Source of the DNA: Methanobacteriota archaeon
Lineage (GTDB): Archaea; Methanobacteriota; Methanobacteria; Methanobacteriales; Methanobacteriaceae
Assembly: GCA_023430285.1 (NCBI GenBank)
Contig: JAEZAV010000036.1
Location: forward strand, 1-5,704
Length of the DNA stretch: 5,704 nucleotides
Direction: 5' to 3'
Made by a program: the position numbers and the translations under genes
Notes under the pieces: generated by a model
What the model saw: the letters and a program-made list of their open reading frames with translations, nothing else
The model's database searches: none
Told to the model about the DNA's origin: nothing
Shown here: positions 1 through 5,364 of the stretch, piece by piece
Layout of the letters: each line of letters starts with the position of its first letter
How positions within the stretch are numbered: position 1 is the stretch's first letter

Positions 1-37
1 ATGTGCATCCTTTTCAACCTATTGAAGATCGCAATTT

Positions 38-865
38 TCATTCCCCATTTAAAAGTTTGTATACATTAGTATAATTCTCTGGTCTTTTAGATGGTTTTTG
101 TAGGATTTCAGAAAGGTTTTTAAAAAATTTTGAGGTTGCTTGTGCCATGATGGGGTTTTGGAGTTCAGATAAAAATTCAACTACTTCATCCATCTCTTCT
201 GCCCGGCGTTTTGCATGGAAAGCTGCTGAAACGATTCTTGAATTTGCAGATTCAGTGAAATCTCCAGTTTCGGTTTCTGAGATGCATTCTAAAACCTCTT
301 CATTTATCCCTAATTTGTATGCATGGTACAAAGATTCGTACAGGAGTGCTGAAACTCCCTTGGTATAAGCACTTCTTAGGAGTTTGATTGTGGAAGCATC
401 CCCCGCATCTTGACCCACCGAAGTAATGTTCATGCCATGTTGATTCAAACTTAGAATTTCTTCGGCTGCTGTGCCCGAGGCAATAATTTTAACATTCAAT
501 CCATTCCTTTTAACAGATCCAATTATTGCTGCATCAACTGTTCTTCCATTTTTTATTTTACTAAGAGCAGTTTTAACAGTGCTAGGAGACACATTGTTAA
601 TATCAACATATATCCCCTTAGAATGGTTACCTACCGTTTTTGCAACTTCAACTGCCATTGAAGGGACAACTGACGAGAATAATATGTCTGATTTTTCTGC
701 AAGTTCCCTTTGGGTGTTGCACAATTTCACACCGGAATTAACTGCATTTTCGACAGTTCTAGGACTTCTCCCATTCAAGCAGGTGTAAACATCCATCCCC
801 TTTTCTTTAAGTCCCGATGAAAAGGTTGTTGCCACCTCTCCAAATCCCAGAAATCCAATTTTCAT
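38..865 (-). CDS. NAD(P)-binding oxidoreductase, beta-hydroxyacid dehydrogenase type with DUF1932-like C-terminal domain
   Basis: This 275-residue cytosolic protein is probably an NAD(P)-dependent dehydrogenase; its substrate is unknown. Residues 1-12 (MKIGFLGFGEVA) form the first strand and glycine-rich loop of a Rossmann fold. Arg33 and Arg36 follow the second strand, where positive residues often bind the NADP 2'-phosphate, so NADP use is possible (inference). A DINNVSPST segment at 88-96 and the D111-A-A-I-I-G loop fit the 6-phosphogluconate/3-hydroxyisobutyrate dehydrogenase fold. Lys161, in GDASTIKLLRSAY, is in the place of the family's catalytic lysine. The helical C-terminal part (about 160-255) resembles DUF1932. 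The ATG at 865 is preceded by AGGTGAT at 869-875. The gene follows ccdA after 54 nt, so it could be read through from it, but no functional link is apparent. Family is fairly sure; reaction is not. Confidence 0.8.
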   Translation of the reverse strand: MKIGFLGFGEVATTFSSGLKEKGMDVYTCLNGRSPRTVENAVNSGVKLCNTQRELAEKSDILFSSVVPSMAVEVAKTVGNHSKGIYVDINNVSPSTVKTALSKIKNGRTVDAAIIGSVKRNGLNVKIIASGTAAEEILSLNQHGMNITSVGQDAGDASTIKLLRSAYTKGVSALLYESLYHAYKLGINEEVLECISETETGDFTESANSRIVSAAFHAKRRAEEMDEVVEFLSELQNPIMAQATSKFFKNLSEILQKPSKRPENYTNVYKLLNGE

Positions 866-868
866 TCT

Positions 869-875
869 ATCACCT
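869..875 (-). promoter_or_regulatory. ribosome-binding site of the DUF1932-type dehydrogenase
   Basis: On the minus strand AGGTGAT lies three nucleotides before the ATG at 865. It matches the extended anti-Shine-Dalgarno complement GGAGGTGATC and supports the chosen start. The same AGGTGA form precedes ccdA; the other genes here mostly use GGAG. Confidence 0.6.
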
Positions 876-919
876 TAACATCCCTTCGTCTAAGTTGGTC
901 AAATTATTAATATTATTCT

Positions 920-1528
920 TTACAGGTACCCGATTAATAAGTATATCCCTGCAATGATTATCATTACACCTGAAACCATTCTAATTGTGTTGTAATGTTT
1001 CATCAGACCCTCAATATTTATCCTAGATATTAAAAGGGCCAAGATAAAAATGGAAAAACTGAATCCCAATGAGTATATTATCATGTTTGAAACACTGTAA
1101 AACCAGTTACCAGTTGATGCGCTGTAGGCTGCAACAGCAACTATGTATGGTCCATAACATGGAGACCATGCAACGCAAGTCAAAATACCTGCAATAAACG
1201 ATTCAAATCGTTGGTTTTCATGTTTCAAACTGTAAGAAAAATTGAACACGTTCTTGTTCAAAATGAAAATTATTCCCATGAAAATAATCAAGATGGCAGC
1301 TGCCACCCTGAAATATAAGAGATAGTGGGCTATTGCAAGGGTGAAAATACCAGTTAAAAGAGTTAACACTGCAAATACCAGGAAGAATCCTGCAGTGAAA
1401 GTTAAGATTTCATGGTAATCCCTTTTTAAAAGTGAATGACCAACAACGATCGGAATGAGCGGAATAACACAGGGAGAAACCACAGAAAGAACCCCTGCAC
1501 TGAAAGATGCTAAATAACCGAGATCCAT
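920..1528 (-). CDS. ccdA: CcdA/DsbD-beta-like membrane thiol-disulfide electron transporter
   Basis: This 202-residue integral membrane protein should move reducing equivalents from cytosolic thioredoxin across the membrane to an extracytoplasmic thiol protein. Six hydrophobic segments can be read at about 6-28, 41-63, 70-90, 112-135, 147-168 and 180-200, the usual CcdA number and length. The two signature cysteines stand in pseudo-symmetric proline-rich motifs: SPCVIPLIP with Cys20, and SPCYGP with Cys124. A third cysteine, Cys118, lies two helical turns before Cys124 and is not part of the standard pair. The gene begins 7 nt after the stop of the membrane thioredoxin gene, so the two are almost certainly co-transcribed and act together. 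In cytochrome-bearing bacteria this family serves cytochrome c maturation. No cytochrome gene is seen here, so a general extracytoplasmic disulfide-reducing role is more likely (inference). Confidence 0.9.
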   Translation of the reverse strand: MDLGYLASFSAGVLSVVSPCVIPLIPIVVGHSLLKRDYHEILTFTAGFFLVFAVLTLLTGIFTLAIAHYLLYFRVAAAILIIFMGIIFILNKNVFNFSYSLKHENQRFESFIAGILTCVAWSPCYGPYIVAVAAYSASTGNWFYSVSNMIIYSLGFSFSIFILALLISRINIEGLMKHYNTIRMVSGVMIIIAGIYLLIGYL

Positions 1529-1531
1529 GAT

Positions 1532-1537
1532 TCACCT
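1532..1537 (-). promoter_or_regulatory. ccdA ribosome-binding site overlapping the thioredoxin stop codon
   Basis: The minus-strand sequence TAGGTGAATCATG holds the thioredoxin gene's TAG stop (1538-1536), an AGGTGA ribosome-binding site sharing two bases with that stop, and the ccdA ATG. Ribosomes ending on the first gene would be placed directly on the second start, which suggests translational coupling. Confidence 0.6.
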
Positions 1538-1985
1538 AGAGCATGTTCAACAATTCTGACGGCGATTGATAACCTTCCACTCGTTTAATTTCAGTACCAT
1601 TAGAATCCATTATCATAAGGGTAGGCAATCCATAAACACTGTACTTAGATGCGAGATCAGGATATTGATCCACGTTCACCTTCACTGCCACGTACTTCTG
1701 TGCCATTACTTCCTTGACATTCTCATTTGGATAGGTTTTTTCATCGAGCTGTTTACAGTAACCACACCAGTCAGCATAGAAATCAACGAATATCAGTTTA
1801 TTAGATTCTTGGGCCGTTACAATCCCAGAATCCAAATTATTAGTCCATTGAATTGAAGGAAGATTATCTTGGGCGGAGTTCTGTGTTTTAGATGTTTTTT
1901 CGAGATTAGTTACTGCAAATATTATTAGAACTCCCACAACCACAATTCCTAGGATTATTAGCATCTTTTGATTAAAAGTTGGCAT
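1536..1985 (-). CDS. membrane-anchored thioredoxin-fold protein, DsbD-gamma-like
   Basis: This 149-residue protein has a single hydrophobic segment at about 8-25 acting as signal anchor, a polar linker to about residue 48, and a thioredoxin domain to the end. The active site is WCGYC with Cys74 and Cys77 inside FVDFYADWCGYCKQLDEKTY. The cis-proline loop is GLPT (Pro121). The YADWC-x-x-CK context followed by an acidic/aromatic stretch resembles the C-terminal gamma domain of DsbD more than a cytosolic thioredoxin. Its partner is the CcdA-like transporter encoded 7 nt downstream. The expected role is to accept electrons from CcdA and reduce extracytoplasmic disulfides. The start is ATG at 1985 because AAGGAG lies 9 nt before it. 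An in-frame TTG at 2012 would add nine residues but has poorly spaced initiation signals. The domain is certain; outside orientation is inferred from the partner, since charges flanking the anchor are ambiguous. Confidence 0.88.
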   Translation of the reverse strand: MPTFNQKMLIILGIVVVGVLIIFAVTNLEKTSKTQNSAQDNLPSIQWTNNLDSGIVTAQESNKLIFVDFYADWCGYCKQLDEKTYPNENVKEVMAQKYVAVKVNVDQYPDLASKYSVYGLPTLMIMDSNGTEIKRVEGYQSPSELLNML

Positions 1986-1994
1986 GAAAAACTG

Positions 1995-1998
1995 CTCC
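1995..1998 (-). promoter_or_regulatory. ribosome-binding site deciding the thioredoxin start
   Basis: GGAG (within AAAGGAG) lies 9 nt before the ATG at 1985. It favours that ATG over the longer in-frame TTG at 2012, giving a 149-residue rather than 158-residue protein. Confidence 0.6.
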
Positions 1999-2070
1999 TT
2001 TACTTCAGTCAATCCTCATTTGAATTATTTACAAGTTGTTTGTTTAAATTTAATAATGGATGAAGTTTGA

Positions 2071-2086
2071 AATAAATTTAACTTTT
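2071..2086 (-). promoter_or_regulatory. possible archaeal BRE/TATA promoter for the thioredoxin-ccdA unit
   Basis: The 132-nt gap before the thioredoxin ATG is the longest in the window. On the minus strand it contains AAAAGTTAAATTTATT, a purine-rich stretch followed by an AT-rich box as in archaeal BRE/TATA elements. Transcription starting about 25 nt downstream would leave a leader of roughly 60 nt. The surrounding DNA is very AT-rich, so a chance match is quite possible. Confidence 0.3.
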
Positions 2087-2117
2087 AAGGTTTTAAATTT
2101 CTTGAACCTGTTCTTTT

Positions 2118-2990
2118 TCATTTCTTGGGATTCAGTTTAAGTACGATGTTGTCCCCGACTTCCACACCTATATCCCTAGCTACAGGTTTACATTTAGCAT
2201 TTAACAGACAAAAAACGGGTTTTTCCTTGAGATCCATTTCACCTAGACCTTCGTAGTTTCCAAGTCCCTTTGCAAGGATCAGGTCTGATTCCAGGAACTC
2301 AGCCATGAATCTTGGTGATACATCTCCACTGATGATACCAATAGAATCTGTTCCTGTTGTTGTGAGCTTTGAAACTTCATCTAAACCTATTTTAAGTGCA
2401 TCTTCCATGCATGCATCGTTTAGTATTGGTTTTTCCTTGAGTGCCACCGTGACATCAACATCGTAGTCTGCCAATTTCTTTATTAAAATTTTGTCCATTA
2501 CAATTTCACCTATGTTGTCTGCAAGGTAGAGCACTGTTTTTGCATTTTCAAGCTCAGTTTCAAGCTCAGTTGAATCGTCAACTGCAGGTTCTTTTTGCAT
2601 GGTTGTGGCTATCAAAGATTCCATGTCTGTATCCAATCCCAATGCCCCGAAATCAATAACGTTGCCTGCAATTGCAACTTTAAGATAATTCTTTATGTTA
2701 GGATCCTCTTCAATTAGTTTTTCAACCATTGGTATGTACTGACAAGCTATATCGTTAGATATTTCTCTTTCTTTTCTGTATGGATCGTTGTTGCCTGTTT
2801 TATTTTTGATGGTTCTATGAATTTGAGTTCCTATAACATTGGAAACTCCTCCCCTTCTAAAGTTTTCTGAAACAATTTTTACCAATTCTTCGGTGATATC
2901 CATCTTCAATTCTTCATCATCAGTTGCAAGGTCTAAAGCTTCTCTTGACTGTCTTAAAAAACAGGCTGCACATTCGTAGTGTACTTTCAT
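2118..2990 (-). CDS. DUF89 family metal-dependent phosphatase-like protein (AF1104 type)
   Basis: This 290-residue protein belongs to the DUF89 fold, which includes metal-dependent phosphatases proposed to remove damaged or excess phosphometabolites; the stand-alone archaeal type is known from AF1104. Visible hallmarks in order are Cys7-x-x-Cys10 in HYECAACFLRQ, AGNVIDFG at 108-115, the metal-site motif DNIGE at 158-162, KEKPILND ending at Asn191-Asp192, GTDSIG at 213-218, AKGLGNYEGL at 240-249 and AKCKPVA with Cys267. Its natural substrate cannot be told from sequence. The start is ATG at 2990, with GGAG 7 nt upstream; an in-frame start ten codons further up has no such support and would add residues before the conserved N-terminus. 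The gene stands between an M50 protease and the thioredoxin-ccdA pair, 72 and 132 nt away, with no evident functional link. A perfect 12-bp duplication occurs at codons 141-148. Confidence 0.87.
   Translation of the reverse strand: MKVHYECAACFLRQSREALDLATDDEELKMDITEELVKIVSENFRRGGVSNVIGTQIHRTIKNKTGNNDPYRKEREISNDIACQYIPMVEKLIEEDPNIKNYLKVAIAGNVIDFGALGLDTDMESLIATTMQKEPAVDDSTELETELENAKTVLYLADNIGEIVMDKILIKKLADYDVDVTVALKEKPILNDACMEDALKIGLDEVSKLTTTGTDSIGIISGDVSPRFMAEFLESDLILAKGLGNYEGLGEMDLKEKPVFCLLNAKCKPVARDIGVEVGDNIVLKLNPKK
2546..2571 (-). repeat. exact 12-bp in-frame tandem duplication in the DUF89 gene
   Basis: The minus-strand unit ACTGAGCTTGAA occurs twice back to back (codons 141-144 and 145-148), encoding Thr-Glu-Leu-Glu twice. 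One further base at each side keeps the 12-bp period, giving a 26-bp tract. It lies in a charged segment shortly before the DNIGE metal-site motif. The exact identity at DNA level suggests a recent slippage event rather than an old protein repeat. Confidence 0.85.
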
Positions 2991-2997
2991 TATTATT

Positions 2998-3001
2998 CTC
3001 C
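2998..3001 (-). promoter_or_regulatory. ribosome-binding site deciding the DUF89 gene start
   Basis: GGAG lies 7 nt before the ATG at 2990 and directs translation to MKVHYECAAC rather than to the in-frame start ten codons upstream at 3020. Confidence 0.6.
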
Positions 3002-3062
3002 ATTGGGTAACAAATTCCACAATTTTGGTTTGGGGATTTGTATTATTTTATTCCTTTTTTCG

Positions 3063-4076
3063 TTAAATTTTTGTTGGTATGGGTGTGAGGCATAGTATGA
3101 AAACCACCAGCATAACCACTGCCAGAACTTTTCTTCTGAAGGTCAAGTCAGCTACGTCATCCAGCGCTCCGGGATGTCTTCTGTTCACGTATAGTATGAG
3201 CATCATGAGTATAGCCATTGTATACCAACCAAGGACTATGGTGATCAAAATTCCGACCATAGATATTATCCTGTGGATATTTTCGTTAAAAACTGATCTA
3301 ACCATATGGCCACCATCTAAAAAGGCAACAGGCATCATGTTTAGCAGTGTTACTATTATTCCCACCCAAGCTGCAAATAGTAGAGGATGTATCTGCAGTT
3401 CGTAGCCTGAAGGAATTGGAGGGAGTAAAAAGTACATGAAAATACTCATTAATGGTGATGGATAAAAAACTGTGGTTCCAGGAGTTATTGGAACAACCTT
3501 TGAAAGAGCTATCCCAATTATGAGTACTGGTATGGTTACCAAGATTCCTGCCAGTGGCCCGCTGTAACCCAGATCAAAAAGTGCATTTTTGTTGGGTATT
3601 GGGGATTTAACATTGATTACAGCTCCAAAGGTACCGATCAATGTGGGTGCGGGTATGAAGTATGGTAAAGTTGATTTAACTCCATGTTTTTTTGCTGCGA
3701 AGTAGTGTGCTGATTCATGCACCCCGAGTATTCCCAGTAGAGCTCCTGCAAATGCTACACCATCCCAAATACTTCCACCTGCAAACTGATACCCTGCGTA
3801 TATGGTGGTAGCTAGGGTAACTACGAAAAGTAAGACATTAATATAGGACTTTGACTCTCCAACTTCTTTCTTGTCGGCTATTCCTATTCTGTAGTTACCA
3901 GCATATTTCTCCATGAACGGCACGTAGTTCAACCCATCAAGATCCTTTATAAGAGCTTCAAATTTGTTGTAATCGTAATCATGAACAACAAAAAAAGAAC
4001 CCTCTGGAGTTGTATGGAATCCTCCTACATCAAAATATTTTGATATATACGTTTCAATTAGTTCGTAGTCCCTCAA
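3063..4076 (-). CDS. M50 family membrane metalloprotease (site-2 protease/EGY-like)
   Basis: This 337-residue polytopic membrane protein is a probable zinc-dependent intramembrane protease. Residues 1 to about 76 form a soluble N-terminal domain, followed by hydrophobic segments from about 79 onward. The zinc motif is HESAH (His120, Glu121, His124). It is followed by AAKKHGVKSTLPYFIPAP and GTFGAVI (148-154), and the third-ligand motif NMMPVAFLDGGH carries Asp254. The HGVK-PYF-GTFGA pattern and the FDLGYSGPLAG segment (167-177) resemble plant and cyanobacterial EGY proteases. No PDZ or CBS domain is seen. The substrate is unknown; relatives cleave membrane-bound regulators. The start is TTG at 4076: an in-frame TAA lies directly upstream, GGGAG is 10 nt upstream, and the next methionine is residue 55. 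The gene follows the sulfur-carrier gene by 49 nt, partly a T-rich tract, so co-transcription is uncertain. Confidence 0.88.
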   Translation of the reverse strand: MRDYELIETYISKYFDVGGFHTTPEGSFFVVHDYDYNKFEALIKDLDGLNYVPFMEKYAGNYRIGIADKKEVGESKSYINVLLFVVTLATTIYAGYQFAGGSIWDGVAFAGALLGILGVHESAHYFAAKKHGVKSTLPYFIPAPTLIGTFGAVINVKSPIPNKNALFDLGYSGPLAGILVTIPVLIIGIALSKVVPITPGTTVFYPSPLMSIFMYFLLPPIPSGYELQIHPLLFAAWVGIIVTLLNMMPVAFLDGGHMVRSVFNENIHRIISMVGILITIVLGWYTMAILMMLILYVNRRHPGALDDVADLTFRRKVLAVVMLVVFILCLTPIPTKI

Positions 4077-4086
4077 TTATAATTCG

Positions 4087-4091
4087 CTCCC
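4087..4091 (-). promoter_or_regulatory. ribosome-binding site supporting a TTG start for the M50 protease
   Basis: GGGAG lies 10 nt before the TTG at 4076. The spacing equals that of the upstream sulfur-carrier gene. Together with the in-frame TAA just before the TTG, it fixes this non-ATG start. Confidence 0.6.
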
Positions 4092-4097
4092 TTATTG

Positions 4098-4118
4098 AAA
4101 AACTTAAAAATAATAAAG
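4098..4118 (-). terminator. possible T-rich archaeal terminator after the sulfur-carrier gene
   Basis: Just past the carrier's TAA, the minus strand reads CTTTATTATTTTTAAGTTTTT, with two runs of five T and no hairpin. Archaeal RNA polymerase can terminate on such oligo-T tracts. It is the clearest T tract following any gene in this window. It is only suggestive in AT-rich DNA, and read-through into the protease gene is possible. Confidence 0.35.
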
Positions 4119-4125
4119 TAATATT

Positions 4126-4326
4126 TTATCCGCCGTATATCACTTGGATCACTTCAATGGAATCTCCATCTTCGAGAATTTCCTCGTCTATGACTATGTA
4201 ATCATTCTTTTTAACTACAACAGTTTCTGCTGCAATTTCCATTGATTCCAAAAGATCTTTTATTGTTTTCTCTTCAGATATGGTTACTGTATCTTCGTTG
4301 TTTCCTACCTTTACATTGATCTTCAT
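4126..4326 (-). CDS. ubiquitin-fold sulfur-carrier protein (SAMP2/TtuB/MoaD/ThiS-like)
   Basis: This 66-residue beta-grasp protein ends in Ile-Tyr-Gly-Gly. The exposed C-terminal Gly-Gly is the feature that E1-like enzymes adenylate and convert to a thiocarboxylate in sulfur carriers, or join to lysines in archaeal SAMP modifiers. The order of elements fits the fold: strands at about 2-7 and 13-18, a helix at 21-30 (TIKDLLESME), later strands around 35-47, and the LEDGDSIEVIQVI segment leading to the tail. Its length matches the small SAMP2/TtuB carriers rather than the longer MoaD proteins. It lies 69 nt after the NcsA/TtuA-like thiolase gene, so tRNA thiolation is the best guess. Molybdopterin or thiamine sulfur transfer cannot be excluded. 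ATG at 4326 is chosen, with GGAG 10 nt upstream. A GTG at 4347 would add seven residues and place that GGAG inside the gene. Confidence 0.85.
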   Translation of the reverse strand: MKINVKVGNNEDTVTISEEKTIKDLLESMEIAAETVVVKKNDYIVIDEEILEDGDSIEVIQVIYGG

Positions 4327-4336
4327 TTTAGTTGTT

Positions 4337-4340
4337 CTCC
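4337..4340 (-). promoter_or_regulatory. ribosome-binding site deciding the sulfur-carrier start
   Basis: GGAGAACAACTAAAATG places GGAG 10 nt before the ATG at 4326. The same GGAGAACA core precedes the upstream thiolase ATG. This favours the 66-residue form over a 73-residue GTG-initiated form. Confidence 0.6.
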
Positions 4341-4395
4341 ATTTCACACTTTGGTTCTTTGATTCAAATTAAATTATGTGTTAGGCAATTCATCT

Positions 4396-5331
4396 TTATC
4401 CCTGGTCTTCCCATTGTTTGAGGAAGCTGCATGCTTTACAGAGTCGTGATGCACTGGGTTCGCCGCATACTTCACACACTTCAAACACTGATTCAGTTGC
4501 AAACTCTTTTTTTAGCACTGGCTTAATTCTATCGAAGCCCCTGAGTGTTGAGTACATTATGGTTGGATGGTTAGCTGTAAGCTGTTTTAGGAAGGTTCCA
4601 ATTTCTGCCCTGAAGGACTCTCCTGCATAGGGGCAGCCTGCAAAATGAACATCAAGTTCCTTTGCAATTACATAAAGCCCTATCTCTTTTTCAGGGATTT
4701 CTCTGAGGGGTTTGATTTTTACTGTGAATTTATCACTCTTTGATTGTGATTTTGGACCTATTCTTGTCAGGTTTTGTATGTTACCTTCTAAGTAGCTCAT
4801 TACAATTGATTGGGCTTCATCATCCAGGTTGTGGCCCGTTGCTATCTTAGTTGCACCTACTTCCCTAGAAACTCTGTTAAATATCCACCTTCTGAAAACT
4901 CCACAGTAGGTACATGCATTTCTCCTTACTTCCAGAGAATTATTTTGGATTATTTTGTCTAGGGTGGTTCCGAAGTACTGTTTAAAACTGACAACTCGGT
5001 GTTCAACACCATATTTTTCCGCATTTTTTATTGCAAGTTCAACCCCTTCTTCTCTGTAACCTTCTATTCCTTCATCTATGGTTACTGCCACAAGATCTAT
5101 TATTCCCCTATTTTTAAGTGTGCTCAGTATATCCAGAAGCATCACACTATCTTTACCGCCAGATAGGCCTAATAATACTTTATCTCCCTTTTCTATGAGT
5201 TTTTGGCGTCTGATGTCCTTGAGTACCTTTTTCTTTGTGGATTCTATGAAGCAGTTGCTGCAGAGTTTTTGACCCGATTGTTTCTTCTTTATAATAATTT
5301 CCGGACTTCCACATTTATCACATTTATTCAT
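4396..5331 (-). CDS. ncsA: tRNA 2-thiolation enzyme, NcsA/Ncs6/TtuA class
   Basis: This 311-residue cytosolic enzyme should adenylate uridine in tRNA through a PP-loop ATPase domain and replace its 2-oxygen with sulfur. An N-terminal zinc ribbon has Cys4, Cys7, Cys24 and Cys27. The PP-loop is SGGKDS at 57-62, followed later by GHNLDDEAQ at 166-174. Cys140 and Cys143 in CTYC, plus Cys233 in AGCPYAGESFR, match the three ligands of the [4Fe-4S] cluster known in TtuA. A C-terminal zinc ribbon has Cys286, Cys289, Cys298 and Cys301. These eleven are all the cysteines in the protein. The target is either the wobble uridine U34 (NcsA/Ncs6 role) or position 54 (TtuA role); sequence alone does not settle it. 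The gene is followed by a Gly-Gly-ending carrier, its probable sulfur donor. ATG at 5331 has CAGGAG upstream (GGAG spacing 7 nt). It starts 33 nt after the DUF4346-like gene ends. Confidence 0.93.
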   Translation of the reverse strand: MNKCDKCGSPEIIIKKKQSGQKLCSNCFIESTKKKVLKDIRRQKLIEKGDKVLLGLSGGKDSVMLLDILSTLKNRGIIDLVAVTIDEGIEGYREEGVELAIKNAEKYGVEHRVVSFKQYFGTTLDKIIQNNSLEVRRNACTYCGVFRRWIFNRVSREVGATKIATGHNLDDEAQSIVMSYLEGNIQNLTRIGPKSQSKSDKFTVKIKPLREIPEKEIGLYVIAKELDVHFAGCPYAGESFRAEIGTFLKQLTANHPTIMYSTLRGFDRIKPVLKKEFATESVFEVCEVCGEPSASRLCKACSFLKQWEDQG

Positions 5332-5364
5332 TTTTGTTCTCCTGATTTGTCCAACATCCTCACT

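Noticed and set aside
1..37. Possible start of a further minus-strand gene at the left edge (ATG at 8-6, with AGG 9 nt upstream)
   Set aside because: Only two codons would be visible and the ribosome-binding site is weak. It cannot be told apart from ordinary intergenic DNA.
471..788. Plus-strand open frame of 105 codons
   Set aside because: It lies wholly antisense to the dehydrogenase gene, shows no recognisable domain, and is a shadow of the real reading frame. The other plus-strand frames were rejected for the same reason.
2101..2115. Short inverted repeat GAAC-AG-GTTC just after the DUF89 stop
   Set aside because: Four-base arms with a two-base loop and no following T tract are too weak for a terminator or operator call.
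2218..2441. 14-nt repeat GGTTTTTCCTTGAG at 2218-2231 and 2428-2441
   Set aside because: Both copies encode Leu-Lys-Glu-Lys-Pro in different conserved parts of the DUF89 protein. Shared codons for a similar short peptide explain it better than a mobile or regulatory repeat.
3021..3062. Promoter-like AT-rich stretch between the M50 and DUF89 genes
   Set aside because: The sequence AATAAAATAATAC does not match an archaeal TATA/BRE pattern well enough to separate it from background AT-richness.
4327..4347. Longer sulfur-carrier form starting at GTG 4347
   Set aside because: It would place the GGAG ribosome-binding site inside the gene and add residues before the natural first strand. The ATG at 4326 fits both signal and family length.
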